Origin: Eshraghiella sp964441705
GTDB taxonomy: Bacteria > Bacillota > Clostridia > Lachnospirales > Lachnospiraceae
Reading direction: 5' to 3'
Assembly: GCA_964441705.1 (NCBI GenBank)
Contig: CAYTWF010000007.1
Span: 1 to 63,017, forward strand
Length of the DNA stretch: 63,017 bases
Made by a program: the position numbers and the translations under genes. Of this stretch, positions 1 to 6,879 are shown one piece after another. The first letter of the stretch is position 1; the number at the start of each line of letters is the position of its first letter. Below the pieces are notes generated by a model. It saw nothing but the letters and a program-made list of their open reading frames with translations, was not told the origin of the DNA and did not search any database.

Positions 1-36
1 GTGACACTCATTTTTTGCAAATCTGTCATTTGTTAC

Positions 37-1122
37 TTAACAGGAATGCTCCTTAAGTCCATCTGCAATTGGTAATGTAACGGTAAAAGAACTTCCTACA
101 CCCACTCTGCTCTCTACCTGAACGTCTCCATTCATAAGCTCAAGAACTCTGACAACTAATGCCAGTCCCAGTCCATTACCCTCACCACTATGGGATGTAT
201 CGGCCTGATAGAATTTATCGAAAATATGATTAATGCTTTCCTTGCTTATTCCACATCCAGAATCAGTAACTGTAGTCTTAATAAGTCCCTTTTCCTTTGT
301 CTGACTAATCTTAACAGACCCACCTGGTTCAGTATATTTCATAGCATTGGATATAAGGTTATTCCATACCAGTTCCATAAGTCCCATGTCAGCCTTAATC
401 ATAATGTTTTCATCTATGTCTATATCAATGTCTATATTTTTCTTTTCCCACACTTCTTCAAACTGAAGTATGCATTCTTCCAGCTGTCTGCACAGATCAT
501 ACTGTTCAATTTCAATAGGTATATTCTGATTCTCAAGCTTGTTCAATTTGAGAATATTACTAATAAGATTGGAAAGTCGTGTTGCCGCTTCCTCTATATT
601 ACTGGAGTACTCAGTTTTCTGTTCTTCCGATATCTGCGGATTGCGAAGCAGCTCTGCATAATTCTTAATAATGGCAATAGGGGTCTTCATCTCATGGGAT
701 ACGTTAGAGATAAAATCTGTCTTCAATGTCTCTATGCTTCCCAGTTCCTCTACCATCTTGTTAAAATCCATAATCATAACATCAAGATAGTCCAGTTTGT
801 CAGCTGTATTAATGGTAGGTACATATACAGAAAAATCTCCTGTAGAAACCTTTGATGTTGCTTCTGCAATTTCATGTAATGGTTGTTCGTAGGTTTTTCG
901 TATTTTGCCTCTCGTAAAAAGTGTTAGTCCAACAGCTACTGCAGCCCAATAGATAATAGGTACAAATACTCTCACTACTTCAGGTGTCTCCAATTCTTCC
1001 ATTAGAATAATAAGACCCATATGTATACCTGACATAAGTAAAAGAACCCCTAACATGATTGCAAAAAGCGTAGGTGGAAAACGGTCATCCTTTATTTTGT
1101 TAATTTCATCTTTTCTCGCCAT
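37..1122 (-). CDS. Sensor histidine kinase (HAMP, HisKA, HATPase)
   Basis: Membrane sensor kinase that autophosphorylates on histidine and passes phosphate to the adjacent regulator. Two membrane helices near residues 18-42 and 50-70 are joined by a very short outer loop, so the signal is probably sensed in or at the membrane. A HAMP-like linker follows, then the H-box SHEMKTP with His143, an N-box (WNNLISNAMKY) and glycine boxes DSGCGIS and GNGLGLAL. The start is placed at MARKDE because AGGGG lies about 8 nt upstream; a longer frame would overlap the regulator gene. It follows the response regulator by 10 nt, as part of one operon. The ligand is unknown. Confidence 0.93.
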   Translation of the reverse strand: MARKDEINKIKDDRFPPTLFAIMLGVLLLMSGIHMGLIILMEELETPEVVRVFVPIIYWAAVAVGLTLFTRGKIRKTYEQPLHEIAEATSKVSTGDFSVYVPTINTADKLDYLDVMIMDFNKMVEELGSIETLKTDFISNVSHEMKTPIAIIKNYAELLRNPQISEEQKTEYSSNIEEAATRLSNLISNILKLNKLENQNIPIEIEQYDLCRQLEECILQFEEVWEKKNIDIDIDIDENIMIKADMGLMELVWNNLISNAMKYTEPGGSVKISQTKEKGLIKTTVTDSGCGISKESINHIFDKFYQADTSHSGEGNGLGLALVVRVLELMNGDVQVESRVGVGSSFTVTLPIADGLKEHSC

Positions 1123-1132
1123 ACACGAACCC

Positions 1133-1804
1133 CTATCTTGGAACAATCTTATATCCCAGTCCTCTAACTGTTACAATGTCAAAGCCATCACATTGAGATA
1201 GCTTATCACGAAGCTTAGTTATATATACATCAACAGCTCTAAGGCTTGTATCTGTATCCATGCCCCAGAATTCATCCATAAGCTGCGCTCTGGAAAAAGT
1301 TTTCTTAGGGTAAGATAATAATTTATACATAATATTGAATTCCCTGGTGGTCAGTGCAATCTCTTCACCATTAATCTCTGCACTCATACCATCTGCATCC
1401 AGTGAAAGATTACCAACCGTTATTTTTCTCTCCAGTTCTATATTGGCACGTCGAAGCAAAGCTCTTACTCTTAATAAAAGTTCACCTAATTCAACAGGCT
1501 TGACCATATAATCATCAATACCCAGCTGGAAGCCCTTCTGTTTGGAAGGAAGGTCATCCTTGGCTGACATGAACAGAATGGGAATAGTCTTATTAACCTC
1601 TCTAACCGTTCTTGCAAATTCAAATCCATCAATCTCCGGCATCATAATGTCTGAAATAATAAGTTCATAGAGATTATTGTACATTTCATCATATGCAGTA
1701 TTGGCATTAAGACAACCCCTGGCAGCAAATCCACTGTCATTAAGATATGTACACACAATTTGATTAAGTTTTACATCATCTTCTACTACCAGTATATTAA
1801 TCAT
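1133..1804 (-). CDS. OmpR-family response regulator
   Basis: DNA-binding response regulator of the two-component system. The N-terminal receiver domain shows the acidic pair in VVEDD, the phosphoacceptor Asp in SDIMMP near residue 53, and Lys in VKPV. The C-terminal winged helix has the OmpR/PhoB pattern (TTREFNIMYKLL, VDVYITKLRDKL, VRGLGYKI). Two ATGs lie two codons apart; the downstream one has the Shine-Dalgarno AAGGTGG 6 nt ahead, while the upstream one abuts it, so the shorter start is chosen. The gene overlaps the end of the upstream membrane-protein gene, which indicates translational coupling. Targets are unknown; its own promoter carries a possible direct-repeat site. Confidence 0.94.
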   Translation of the reverse strand: MINILVVEDDVKLNQIVCTYLNDSGFAARGCLNANTAYDEMYNNLYELIISDIMMPEIDGFEFARTVREVNKTIPILFMSAKDDLPSKQKGFQLGIDDYMVKPVELGELLLRVRALLRRANIELERKITVGNLSLDADGMSAEINGEEIALTTREFNIMYKLLSYPKKTFSRAQLMDEFWGMDTDTSLRAVDVYITKLRDKLSQCDGFDIVTVRGLGYKIVPR

Positions 1805-2714
1805 TGGCATCCACCTTTTCTATTAATCTATTCTCTAATCTTTTGGCTGTAATCAATCCATAGATACCCATTCCAAGAGTTATCAGGCAAACCACACCTC
1901 CAGTTATCTCATTCATCATTACATCGAAATATATATCACCGCCAAAGGATGAGAACATGGCAGTCTGTAAGTTCAATATGGAAACACACGCATCAAGATA
2001 TCCTATTCTTCTTATTATAGTCAGAAGAGGCGACCGGTGTCTATTAACTTTTATAACATTAATTGTTGATGTGATAATTTTCACAAAGGCATATATGGCT
2101 ACTACATATATCATTGTTCCAGGGTAACTTTTTCCACCCTCAGAATAGGATAAAAGAATAACCATTCCCAATAATACAATTGAAAGTATGGTGAATAAAA
2201 CACTGTTTCTCCTGAATATTCGCATCTCTTTTCTTATGTGTAATTTCTGCTGTTCAGTGTTGTCTTCTGATGAGCCTGATATAACTCTGCCCTGTAATAC
2301 GGCACTTGACCTCATAATACTTAGGACCAGATAATAGGCTGAAAGAGAACCAAACCAGGCCGAGTGGCTAATGATTCCCATTACTCCATTGAACAAGGCG
2401 AAAATAATATTAATACCTGTTCCCGGAACTGCAAATACAATGGTCCTAAGTCTGTAACTGCTCAATATTTTGCTGGTATATTGATTGTTATTAATTGAGG
2501 GTTTGATGCGGATATTAATTAACGTCTTAATATCTTTTACAAGATAGTATGTCCCAAATCCAATACTAATCGCTGCCACTGCATATGTGCCATAGATTAA
2601 TAATTGAATTACCATGCTGTGACTCTGTACCAATAAGCTGATAATAGATACAGCAGTGGAAGCCACCATAACCAGATATAGCAATATTCTTTTCTTTACT
2701 GTTAGTCTGGGCAT
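1797..2714 (-). CDS. Polytopic membrane protein, first gene of the two-component operon
   Basis: A 305-residue protein with about seven or eight hydrophobic helices and no recognised catalytic motif. I do not recognise the family. The start ATG has a good GGGAGG site. The gene overlaps the response regulator start by several bases, so the three genes (membrane protein, regulator, kinase) are co-transcribed and probably work together. By position it could be a sensory accessory or a target of the kinase, which itself lacks a large sensor domain; this is inference from context only. Confidence 0.75.
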   Translation of the reverse strand: MPRLTVKKRILLYLVMVASTAVSIISLLVQSHSMVIQLLIYGTYAVAAISIGFGTYYLVKDIKTLINIRIKPSINNNQYTSKILSSYRLRTIVFAVPGTGINIIFALFNGVMGIISHSAWFGSLSAYYLVLSIMRSSAVLQGRVISGSSEDNTEQQKLHIRKEMRIFRRNSVLFTILSIVLLGMVILLSYSEGGKSYPGTMIYVVAIYAFVKIITSTINVIKVNRHRSPLLTIIRRIGYLDACVSILNLQTAMFSSFGGDIYFDVMMNEITGGVVCLITLGMGIYGLITAKRLENRLIEKVDAND

Positions 2715-2738
2715 TTTCGGCCTCCCTCTTTTGATATG

Positions 2739-2767
2739 CCTATACTAGCAAAGTAATATTTATGTAA
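2739..2767 (-). promoter_or_regulatory. Promoter of the two-component operon
   Basis: On the minus strand TTACAT, a 17-nt spacer and TATAGG lie about 25-50 nt upstream of the first gene of the operon. The -35 region contains ATTAC twice with an 11-nt period, a spacing typical of OmpR-family half-sites, so autoregulation by the adjacent regulator is possible. The hexamers are only moderate matches. Confidence 0.4.
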
Positions 2768-2798
2768 TGTTTGCAAATTGTGTCCAAACTGTGAACTC

Positions 2799-3167
2799 TT
2801 ATTTCAACCCTTTAATAAATGGAATTAATGTAAGTAATGCAGCAATTCCAACGATACCAAGAATAATGCCAAGTACCATGTTGCTCCATACCATTACAAG
2901 ACACATTCCAACTCCAAGTAATAAGGCACCAACAATTCCAATTAATGTAGCACCAACAGTTTTTCCAGAGAACTTAATAGGCGCTTTGTTCTCCATTTTT
3001 CTCCATACAAGAACCATGATTAGTAGAATCACAATTCCAATTACGCCCATAACAATACCTGGCTTGAATGCGTCCCACTCAGGAATAAGTGCCATGCACA
3101 TTCCTATTGCAAAAAGTATTTCTCCGATAGTTCCTAATAACATTGCTACAAATGAACTCTTCTTCAT
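2799..3167 (-). CDS. Small four-helix membrane protein
   Basis: A 122-residue protein made almost wholly of four hydrophobic helices separated by short charged turns (for example VWRKMENKAPIKFSGK). No catalytic motif is visible. It starts 2 nt after the stop of the repeat protein upstream, with AGGCAGG as a plausible ribosome-binding site, so the two are co-expressed. The function is unknown; pairing with a cytoplasmic repeat protein next to a two-component system suggests an envelope-related role. Confidence 0.7.
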   Translation of the reverse strand: MKKSSFVAMLLGTIGEILFAIGMCMALIPEWDAFKPGIVMGVIGIVILLIMVLVWRKMENKAPIKFSGKTVGATLIGIVGALLLGVGMCLVMVWSNMVLGIILGIVGIAALLTLIPFIKGLK

Positions 3168-3169
3168 AA

Positions 3170-3412
3170 TTATTTACCTGCCTTTCTATTTGCTTCTTCC
3201 TGTTTCATTCTCTTTTTTGCATCTTCGATTGACTCACCATCTTTTGTAAGATATCTGTCCACAAATGCATCTTCAATCTTCTTGTAACCGCCTACAACTC
3301 CATTTTCAATTTTTTTGTAGCCTCCAACTACACCATCTTCAATCTTCTTATAGCCTCCAACTACTCCTTCAGCTATCTTCTCATTTGCTTTTACTAATTT
3401 TGATTTTGCCAT
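3170..3412 (-). CDS. Small protein with three GVVGGYKKIE repeats
   Basis: An 80-residue charged protein containing three tandem copies of an 11-residue unit (GVVGGYKKIE plus D or N), at roughly residues 14-48, followed by a basic and acidic C-terminus. I recall similar short repeat proteins in clostridia but no assigned function. No signal peptide or membrane helix is visible. AAAGGAAA lies upstream of the start. The alternation of glycine-rich and charged residues suggests a peripheral or amphipathic membrane association; that is inference. Confidence 0.7.
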   Translation of the reverse strand: MAKSKLVKANEKIAEGVVGGYKKIEDGVVGGYKKIENGVVGGYKKIEDAFVDRYLTKDGESIEDAKKRMKQEEANRKAGK

Positions 3413-3592
3413 GATAATTATTTCCTTTCTTAATGTGTTTTGTTTTCATCTGATGATGCTATATTATCAACTGTTTATTTTTGTTTTGTTTATGAATTGT
3501 TTCTGAATTATTAATTAGGGGATTTTTTCCTTGAAGATACAAGTTTTTAGATATGAATGTGTCTTCTGATTCATGCCACACTCTATATAAGT

Positions 3593-3652
3593 AATGGACA
3601 GGCATTATTACTCTGATTAGATTATCATCAGATTATATAATGTCTGTCCATT
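3593..3652. repeat. Long stem-loop with 16-bp arms
   Basis: The left arm 3593-3608 and right arm 3637-3652 are inverted repeats matching at 15 of 16 positions. A second short stem (TCTGAT/ATCAGA) lies inside the 28-nt loop. There is no strong T tract directly after it on the minus strand, so it is not a classic terminator for a minus-strand gene. It could be a small mobile hairpin or a bidirectional terminator remnant. Confidence 0.5.
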
Positions 3653-3778
3653 TTATGTTATTATCTCTTATTGTAACCCTTAAAAAGAGCAAAATACCCT
3701 TCGGTCTAGTGGAATTGACTGTGTCATATCGGCTATGTCCAAGCTTTGCTGTGGAGTAAATCTTTTCAATTATTCTGC

Positions 3779-3922
3779 TTAAGCATTTGCTGACAGCTTA
3801 ACGAATGGAAATTCATCTACAAGATTGTGATTCATCTCCATCATAGTAAGCAGTCTGCTTGCTGCTCCAGATGGATGATTCGTTTCTGTTCTTAATGCCC
3901 GAATTTTCTCACTTAAATCCAA
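3779..3922 (-). pseudogene. Chimeric remnant of the HTH gene
   Basis: The first 14 residues (LDLSEKIRALRTET) and the upstream AAGGGG site match the intact HTH gene at 5046-5261. The frame then continues into an unrelated 33-residue tail beginning NHPSGAASRLL and ending VKLSANA. The DNA-recognition helices of the HTH domain are missing. It lies directly downstream of the first ORF6N gene, which suggests a second, broken copy of the cassette in tandem. Whether the 47-residue product is made is unknown. Confidence 0.6.
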
Positions 3923-3974
3923 ATTAATCACCCCTTGTATACACTCATTATGTGGTTAAATGTAATATGAATCG

Positions 3975-3999
3975 CATCATCCACATTGGTCTGTCCGTG
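3975..3999. repeat. 25-nt repeat, copy 1
   Basis: This 25-base sequence is identical to 25594-25618. Both copies lie downstream of an ORF6N gene, 39 nt away here and about 210 nt away at the second locus. It marks a shared boundary of the duplicated cassette. It is too short to identify as a known insertion-sequence end. Confidence 0.6.
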
Positions 4000-4037
4000 T
4001 TGAAAGAACCGAGACCACCTGAATCAAAGCCTTCTTA

Positions 4038-5006
4038 CTAAGTATTATTCTCCTCTGTCTCTATATCAAGACGTTGTAAAATGTCATAAATCACTCCTGA
4101 ATCATTTATCTTGCTAATGGCAAAGCATTTCTTTCCTGCATCTTTTAAAGATGCTCCAATATGATAAGCTTTTTCATTATCAATAATTAAAAATCTGTCA
4201 TGAAATACACCTGTGTATTTGACTTCAAGCATTGGATACTGCTGATTAAAAGTTTCTATATCTTTCTCAGATAATTTTGTTTTCTTAACTGTATAAACAA
4301 TCACAGCTACATCTGTTTTCTTTTTCGCCAATATATTCAGCGTTCCTATATCAACATAATTATCGACCAACACTATACTCTTTGTTGCACCTCCGATAAA
4401 ATCAATTAGTAGGCTAAATGCATCATATATCTGTCCGTCAAAGAAGATTTTCTGCTGTGACTCTTCGTGGTCTGAAATATACTCAAATACCTTATCGAAT
4501 TTTTCGTTCGTTTCATTCTGATAAATAATTTGTTTTTCTTCCATTGCATTCATGCGATCATATAGTAGTGAAGTGTTTGCCATATATTTACGCATTTCTA
4601 CAAAAGTTTTCATAATCCTAATGCTGACTTGAATTGCAATATCACTCCTCAAAACAGCCGATAACATTGCAATCCCTTGTTCCGTGAACACATATGGCAA
4701 TTTTCTGCGTCCACCATAACCAGAACTCTTATCCACAAAACTTGATATCGCAATTTGCGATATCAAGTTTTGATACTCTTCCTTAGTTAACTGAAATCTG
4801 AAAGCTTCAGGGAATCTCATAATATTTCTTTTGACAGCTTCATTTAATCTTCCTGTTTCAACATGATATAATTCTGCTAAATCACTATCAAGCATAATCT
4901 GCTTTCCTCTAACAACATATATAAGACTTTGAATATATTCCAAATCCACAATATTATCCAAATCACTGGCTTCCGATTCTTGTAACATAGTATCTTCTTT
5001 TTCCAT
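4038..5006 (-). CDS. ORF6N-domain protein with PLD-like C-terminus, copy 1
   Basis: A 322-residue protein. Residues about 22-115 form an ORF6N domain, a DNA-binding module common in phage antirepressor-type proteins (MLDSDLAELYHVET, RFPEAFRFQLT, YVFTEQGIAML). A helical linker spans about 135-185. The C-terminal region (about 190-312) resembles a phospholipase-D fold with one degenerate motif, H269-D-R271 followed by D276, then GAS at 284-286. Lys is replaced by Arg and no second HKD motif is visible, so catalysis is doubtful. A 37-bp perfect palindrome lies inside the coding region at codons 79-90. A near-identical paralog lies at 25830-26789. GGAGGG precedes the start. Function unknown; a DNA-binding regulator or defence-related protein is possible. 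Confidence 0.85.
   Translation of the reverse strand: MEKEDTMLQESEASDLDNIVDLEYIQSLIYVVRGKQIMLDSDLAELYHVETGRLNEAVKRNIMRFPEAFRFQLTKEEYQNLISQIAISSFVDKSSGYGGRRKLPYVFTEQGIAMLSAVLRSDIAIQVSIRIMKTFVEMRKYMANTSLLYDRMNAMEEKQIIYQNETNEKFDKVFEYISDHEESQQKIFFDGQIYDAFSLLIDFIGGATKSIVLVDNYVDIGTLNILAKKKTDVAVIVYTVKKTKLSEKDIETFNQQYPMLEVKYTGVFHDRFLIIDNEKAYHIGASLKDAGKKCFAISKINDSGVIYDILQRLDIETEENNT
4736..4772. repeat. Perfect 37-bp palindrome inside the first ORF6N gene
   Basis: Arms of 18 bases flank a single central base (4754); 4736-4753 is the exact reverse complement of 4755-4772. The core of the arm is ACTTGATATCGCA. It lies in frame in the ORF6N domain, encoding NLISQIAISSF. It could be a dimer-binding operator, a cruciform or RNA hairpin, or a recombination target. 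See the equivalent palindrome at 26523-26551. Confidence 0.95.
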
Positions 5007-5022
5007 CTACCCTCCAACCTCA

Positions 5023-5051
5023 ATTTGAGGTCACAATCTGTAATCTCAAAT
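5023..5051. promoter_or_regulatory. Imperfect palindrome between the HTH and ORF6N genes
   Basis: Arms of 13 bases (ATTTGAGGTCACA and TGTAATCTCAAAT) flank 3 bases and pair at 11 of 13 positions. It overlaps the stop codon of the HTH gene and ends 16 nt before the ORF6N start. A near copy lies at 26853-26882 in the second locus. It is a likely operator or translation-control hairpin. Confidence 0.6.
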
Positions 5052-5261
5052 ATTATCTTTATCACTCTTGAACTGCTTATCAATTTGTTGTTCATACATA
5101 ATCTGATACTTAATCAGCCGTGGAATATATTCTGGAGGTTTTCTACGACCAGCTTCCCATTCTTCCACCGTCCGAAGTGGAATCTGAAAATGTTCTGCAA
5201 ACTGTTTTCGACTCAATCCTGTTTCTGTTCTTAATGCCCGAATTTTCTCACTTAAATCCAA
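5046..5261 (-). CDS. XRE-type HTH protein, short
   Basis: A 71-residue helix-turn-helix protein (SEKIRALRTETGLSRKQFAE, then IPLRTVEEWEAGRRKPPEY) of the Xre/Cro class, most likely a transcriptional regulator of its own operon. A GTG nine bases upstream overlaps the Shine-Dalgarno AAGGGG, whereas this TTG sits 9 nt after it, so the TTG start is preferred. It precedes the ORF6N gene by about 40 nt and probably forms an operon with it. Broken copies lie at 3779-3922 and 26877-27035. Confidence 0.8.
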   Translation of the reverse strand: MDLSEKIRALRTETGLSRKQFAEHFQIPLRTVEEWEAGRRKPPEYIPRLIKYQIMYEQQIDKQFKSDKDNI

Positions 5262-5299
5262 AATAATCACCCCTTGTCACTCACACTCATTGTGTGGTT

Positions 5300-5328
5300 A
5301 TTATATCATGTTATTTCATATTAAACAA
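5300..5328 (-). promoter_or_regulatory. Promoter of the HTH-ORF6N operon
   Basis: On the minus strand TTGTTT, a 17-nt spacer and a perfect TATAAT lie upstream of the HTH gene. Between the -10 box and the ribosome-binding site there is a small inverted repeat, CACAC-N5-GTGTG (about 5282-5296), which could be an operator for the HTH protein. Confidence 0.7.
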
Positions 5329-5481
5329 CTAAAACCATAGCATGAAATACATTCCTGTTCCATACATCTTGAGGTAATTTTCCAGCATCTAACCGTTGCT
5401 GTTTATACTAAGTTTTGTACTATTTACAATGAACAATACACCATATTATGATAAGTTATGATGTAATATAATCTATAATCA

Positions 5482-5964
5482 CTAAATCTTTTGCATTCTA
5501 TTCCTGCGATATATTATGAGCATAATTACCAGTGCTGCCAAAAGTCCTCCCGCCGAATCTATAAGCACATCTCTAAATTGTCCGGCACGCCCCGCAACAA
5601 ACAGCTGGTGCAGCTCATCCGAGGTGGCATACACTGCTACCATTCCCTCCATAATAATTGGAAGTCTATATCCTTTTATCCCCACACTCACATATAGAGC
5701 TGCCGCATACAGCCACGCAAGAATAAAATATTCCGTAAAATGGGCTGCCTTTCTCACAATAAATGATATATCAGCTGCCTCAGACTTTATCTCCTGCATT
5801 GTCATACCCTGATTAAACACATCATTTTTAATCTCTATAAGCTTAATGCTTACCCTATCACTAAGCGATGATGACTCATCACCATTTTCACCGGAAAAGC
5901 TGAATATAAGCAGCATCATAAGTAACGCCGGAATCCATATAAGTATTTTTTTTAATATCTTCAT
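5482..5964 (-). CDS. VanZ-like membrane protein
   Basis: A 160-residue integral membrane protein of the VanZ-like family with four hydrophobic segments. Characteristic residues are RKAAHFTEYFILAWL, TSDELHQLFVAGRAGQFRDVLID and a glycine pair in the last helix. The founding VanZ confers low-level teicoplanin resistance by an unknown route; chromosomal homologs are of unknown function. The start is MKILKK, preceded by AAAGGAAG; a longer frame would run into the tRNA terminator and tRNA gene. It stands alone downstream of the tRNA. Confidence 0.85.
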   Translation of the reverse strand: MKILKKILIWIPALLMMLLIFSFSGENGDESSSLSDRVSIKLIEIKNDVFNQGMTMQEIKSEAADISFIVRKAAHFTEYFILAWLYAAALYVSVGIKGYRLPIIMEGMVAVYATSDELHQLFVAGRAGQFRDVLIDSAGGLLAALVIMLIIYRRNRMQKI

Positions 5965-6003
5965 AATAATCTTCCTTTCACTGCTGTAAGGCGGTCTATT
6001 GCA

Positions 6004-6032
6004 CAAAAAAACACCAGACCGATAAGTCTGAT
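6004..6032 (-). terminator. Terminator after tRNA-Trp
   Basis: On the minus strand an 8-bp stem (CATCAGAC pairing with GTCTGGTG, one G-U) with a 5-nt loop is followed by seven T residues. It begins about 12 nt after the tRNA 3' end. Confidence 0.85.
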
Positions 6033-6043
6033 GCTTCTCATAG

Positions 6044-6116
6044 CAGGGGTAGAAGGACTCGAACCCTCGACATTTGGTTTTGGAGACCAACGTTCTACCA
6101 ACTGAACTATGCCCCT
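6044..6116 (-). tRNA. trnW: tRNA-Trp (CCA anticodon)
   Basis: A 73-nt cloverleaf can be folded: acceptor AGGGGCA, D arm GTTC/GAAC, anticodon stem TTGGT/ACCAA around loop CTCCAAA with anticodon CCA, and T arm GAGGG/CCTTC with TTCGAGT. CCA is not encoded. The sixth acceptor pair is a C-A mismatch (AGGGGCA against TACCCCT). A promoter lies about 40 nt upstream and a terminator directly downstream, so it is a single-gene unit. Confidence 0.95.
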
Positions 6117-6155
6117 GTATTAACGGCGATTCGTTCTCACGACCGCCGCTTATTA

Positions 6156-6184
6156 TTTATACCACATTGAAGGTATAATTGCAA
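6156..6184 (-). promoter_or_regulatory. Promoter of tRNA-Trp
   Basis: On the minus strand TTGCAA, a 17-nt spacer and TATAAA lie about 40 nt before the tRNA 5' end. A G+C-rich inverted repeat lies between promoter and tRNA (GGCG and CGCC elements near 6124-6149), possibly a leader structure. Confidence 0.6.
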
Positions 6185-6206
6185 GTCAAAATTTAATCTT
6201 TTTGCA

Positions 6207-6851
6207 TTATTCTGAATAATTATCAAGTGCCTTTCTGGCATTATCTGTAATATCCCTTTGGAATGCAATCTCATGCTCCATTCCACGGGATTCATCATTG
6301 GCCACTGTAGCCGCTTCAAGAATCTTATTAAGAAGTTCACCAATCTGTGAAGCCTTTTCATTCTGCTGAACTGATTTCTCTCGAATTTCATTCATGGAGT
6401 CTACCATGGACTCAACAAAATTATGTACCTCCTTGACTGTATCAGATATGTCCTTAGAGGACTTGGTAGACTGAGTTGCAAGGTTACCAACCTCCTTGGC
6501 AACAACTGCAAAGCCTCTGCCCTGCTCTCCTGCTCTTGCAGCTTCAATCGATGCATTGAGCGACAGCATATTAGTCTTGCCGGCTATTTTGCCAATAACA
6601 CCTGCAAAACTCTCAATAAGCAGTGAAAGGTCCTCCAGCTTCTTAATATTCTCTGAGGAATCCTCCACAATCTGATTCAACTCGTTAATCTGAGTAACAA
6701 TCTCCTCTATGCTTGTAATTCCATCCTTAACAAGGTTAAGAGATGTATCTGATGAATTAATAACATCAAATGCATGCTTCTCCACCTTAAGCTGTGACTC
6801 ATCCAGGTCACTGATTATCTTTCCCATCTGATTAAAAAATACTTCTTCCAT
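6207..6851 (-). CDS. Soluble methyl-accepting chemotaxis-like protein
   Basis: A 214-residue cytoplasmic protein with the conserved signalling hairpin of chemoreceptors (NMLSLNASIEAARAGEQGRG, then FAVVAKEVGNLA). No membrane helix or ligand-binding domain is present and the whole protein is predicted coiled coil, shorter than a usual receptor. The start is MEEVFF because a GTG five codons upstream overlaps the AAGGTGG site. It could signal through CheA/CheW encoded elsewhere or organise another partner. It lies 28 nt after radA on the same strand. Confidence 0.85.
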   Translation of the reverse strand: MEEVFFNQMGKIISDLDESQLKVEKHAFDVINSSDTSLNLVKDGITSIEEIVTQINELNQIVEDSSENIKKLEDLSLLIESFAGVIGKIAGKTNMLSLNASIEAARAGEQGRGFAVVAKEVGNLATQSTKSSKDISDTVKEVHNFVESMVDSMNEIREKSVQQNEKASQIGELLNKILEAATVANDESRGMEHEIAFQRDITDNARKALDNYSE

Positions 6852-6879
6852 TGTTGTAACACCCACCTTTTTATTATAT

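Larger units (their letters stand above)
3413..4037. other. Intergenic stretch with a stem-loop and HTH-gene debris
   Basis: The 625 bases between the repeat-protein gene and the first ORF6N gene hold no intact gene. Visible contents are a long stem-loop (3593-3652), a truncated chimeric copy of the HTH gene (3779-3922), a degenerate copy of that gene's promoter region (about 3935-3975) and a 25-nt sequence that recurs near 25.6 kb. This is consistent with tandem duplication and decay of the HTH/ORF6N cassette. Confidence 0.6.

Noticed and set aside
190..855. A 221-codon plus-strand open frame opposite the histidine kinase
   Set aside because: Antisense shadow of the kinase; Ile/Asn/Phe-rich with no start signal.
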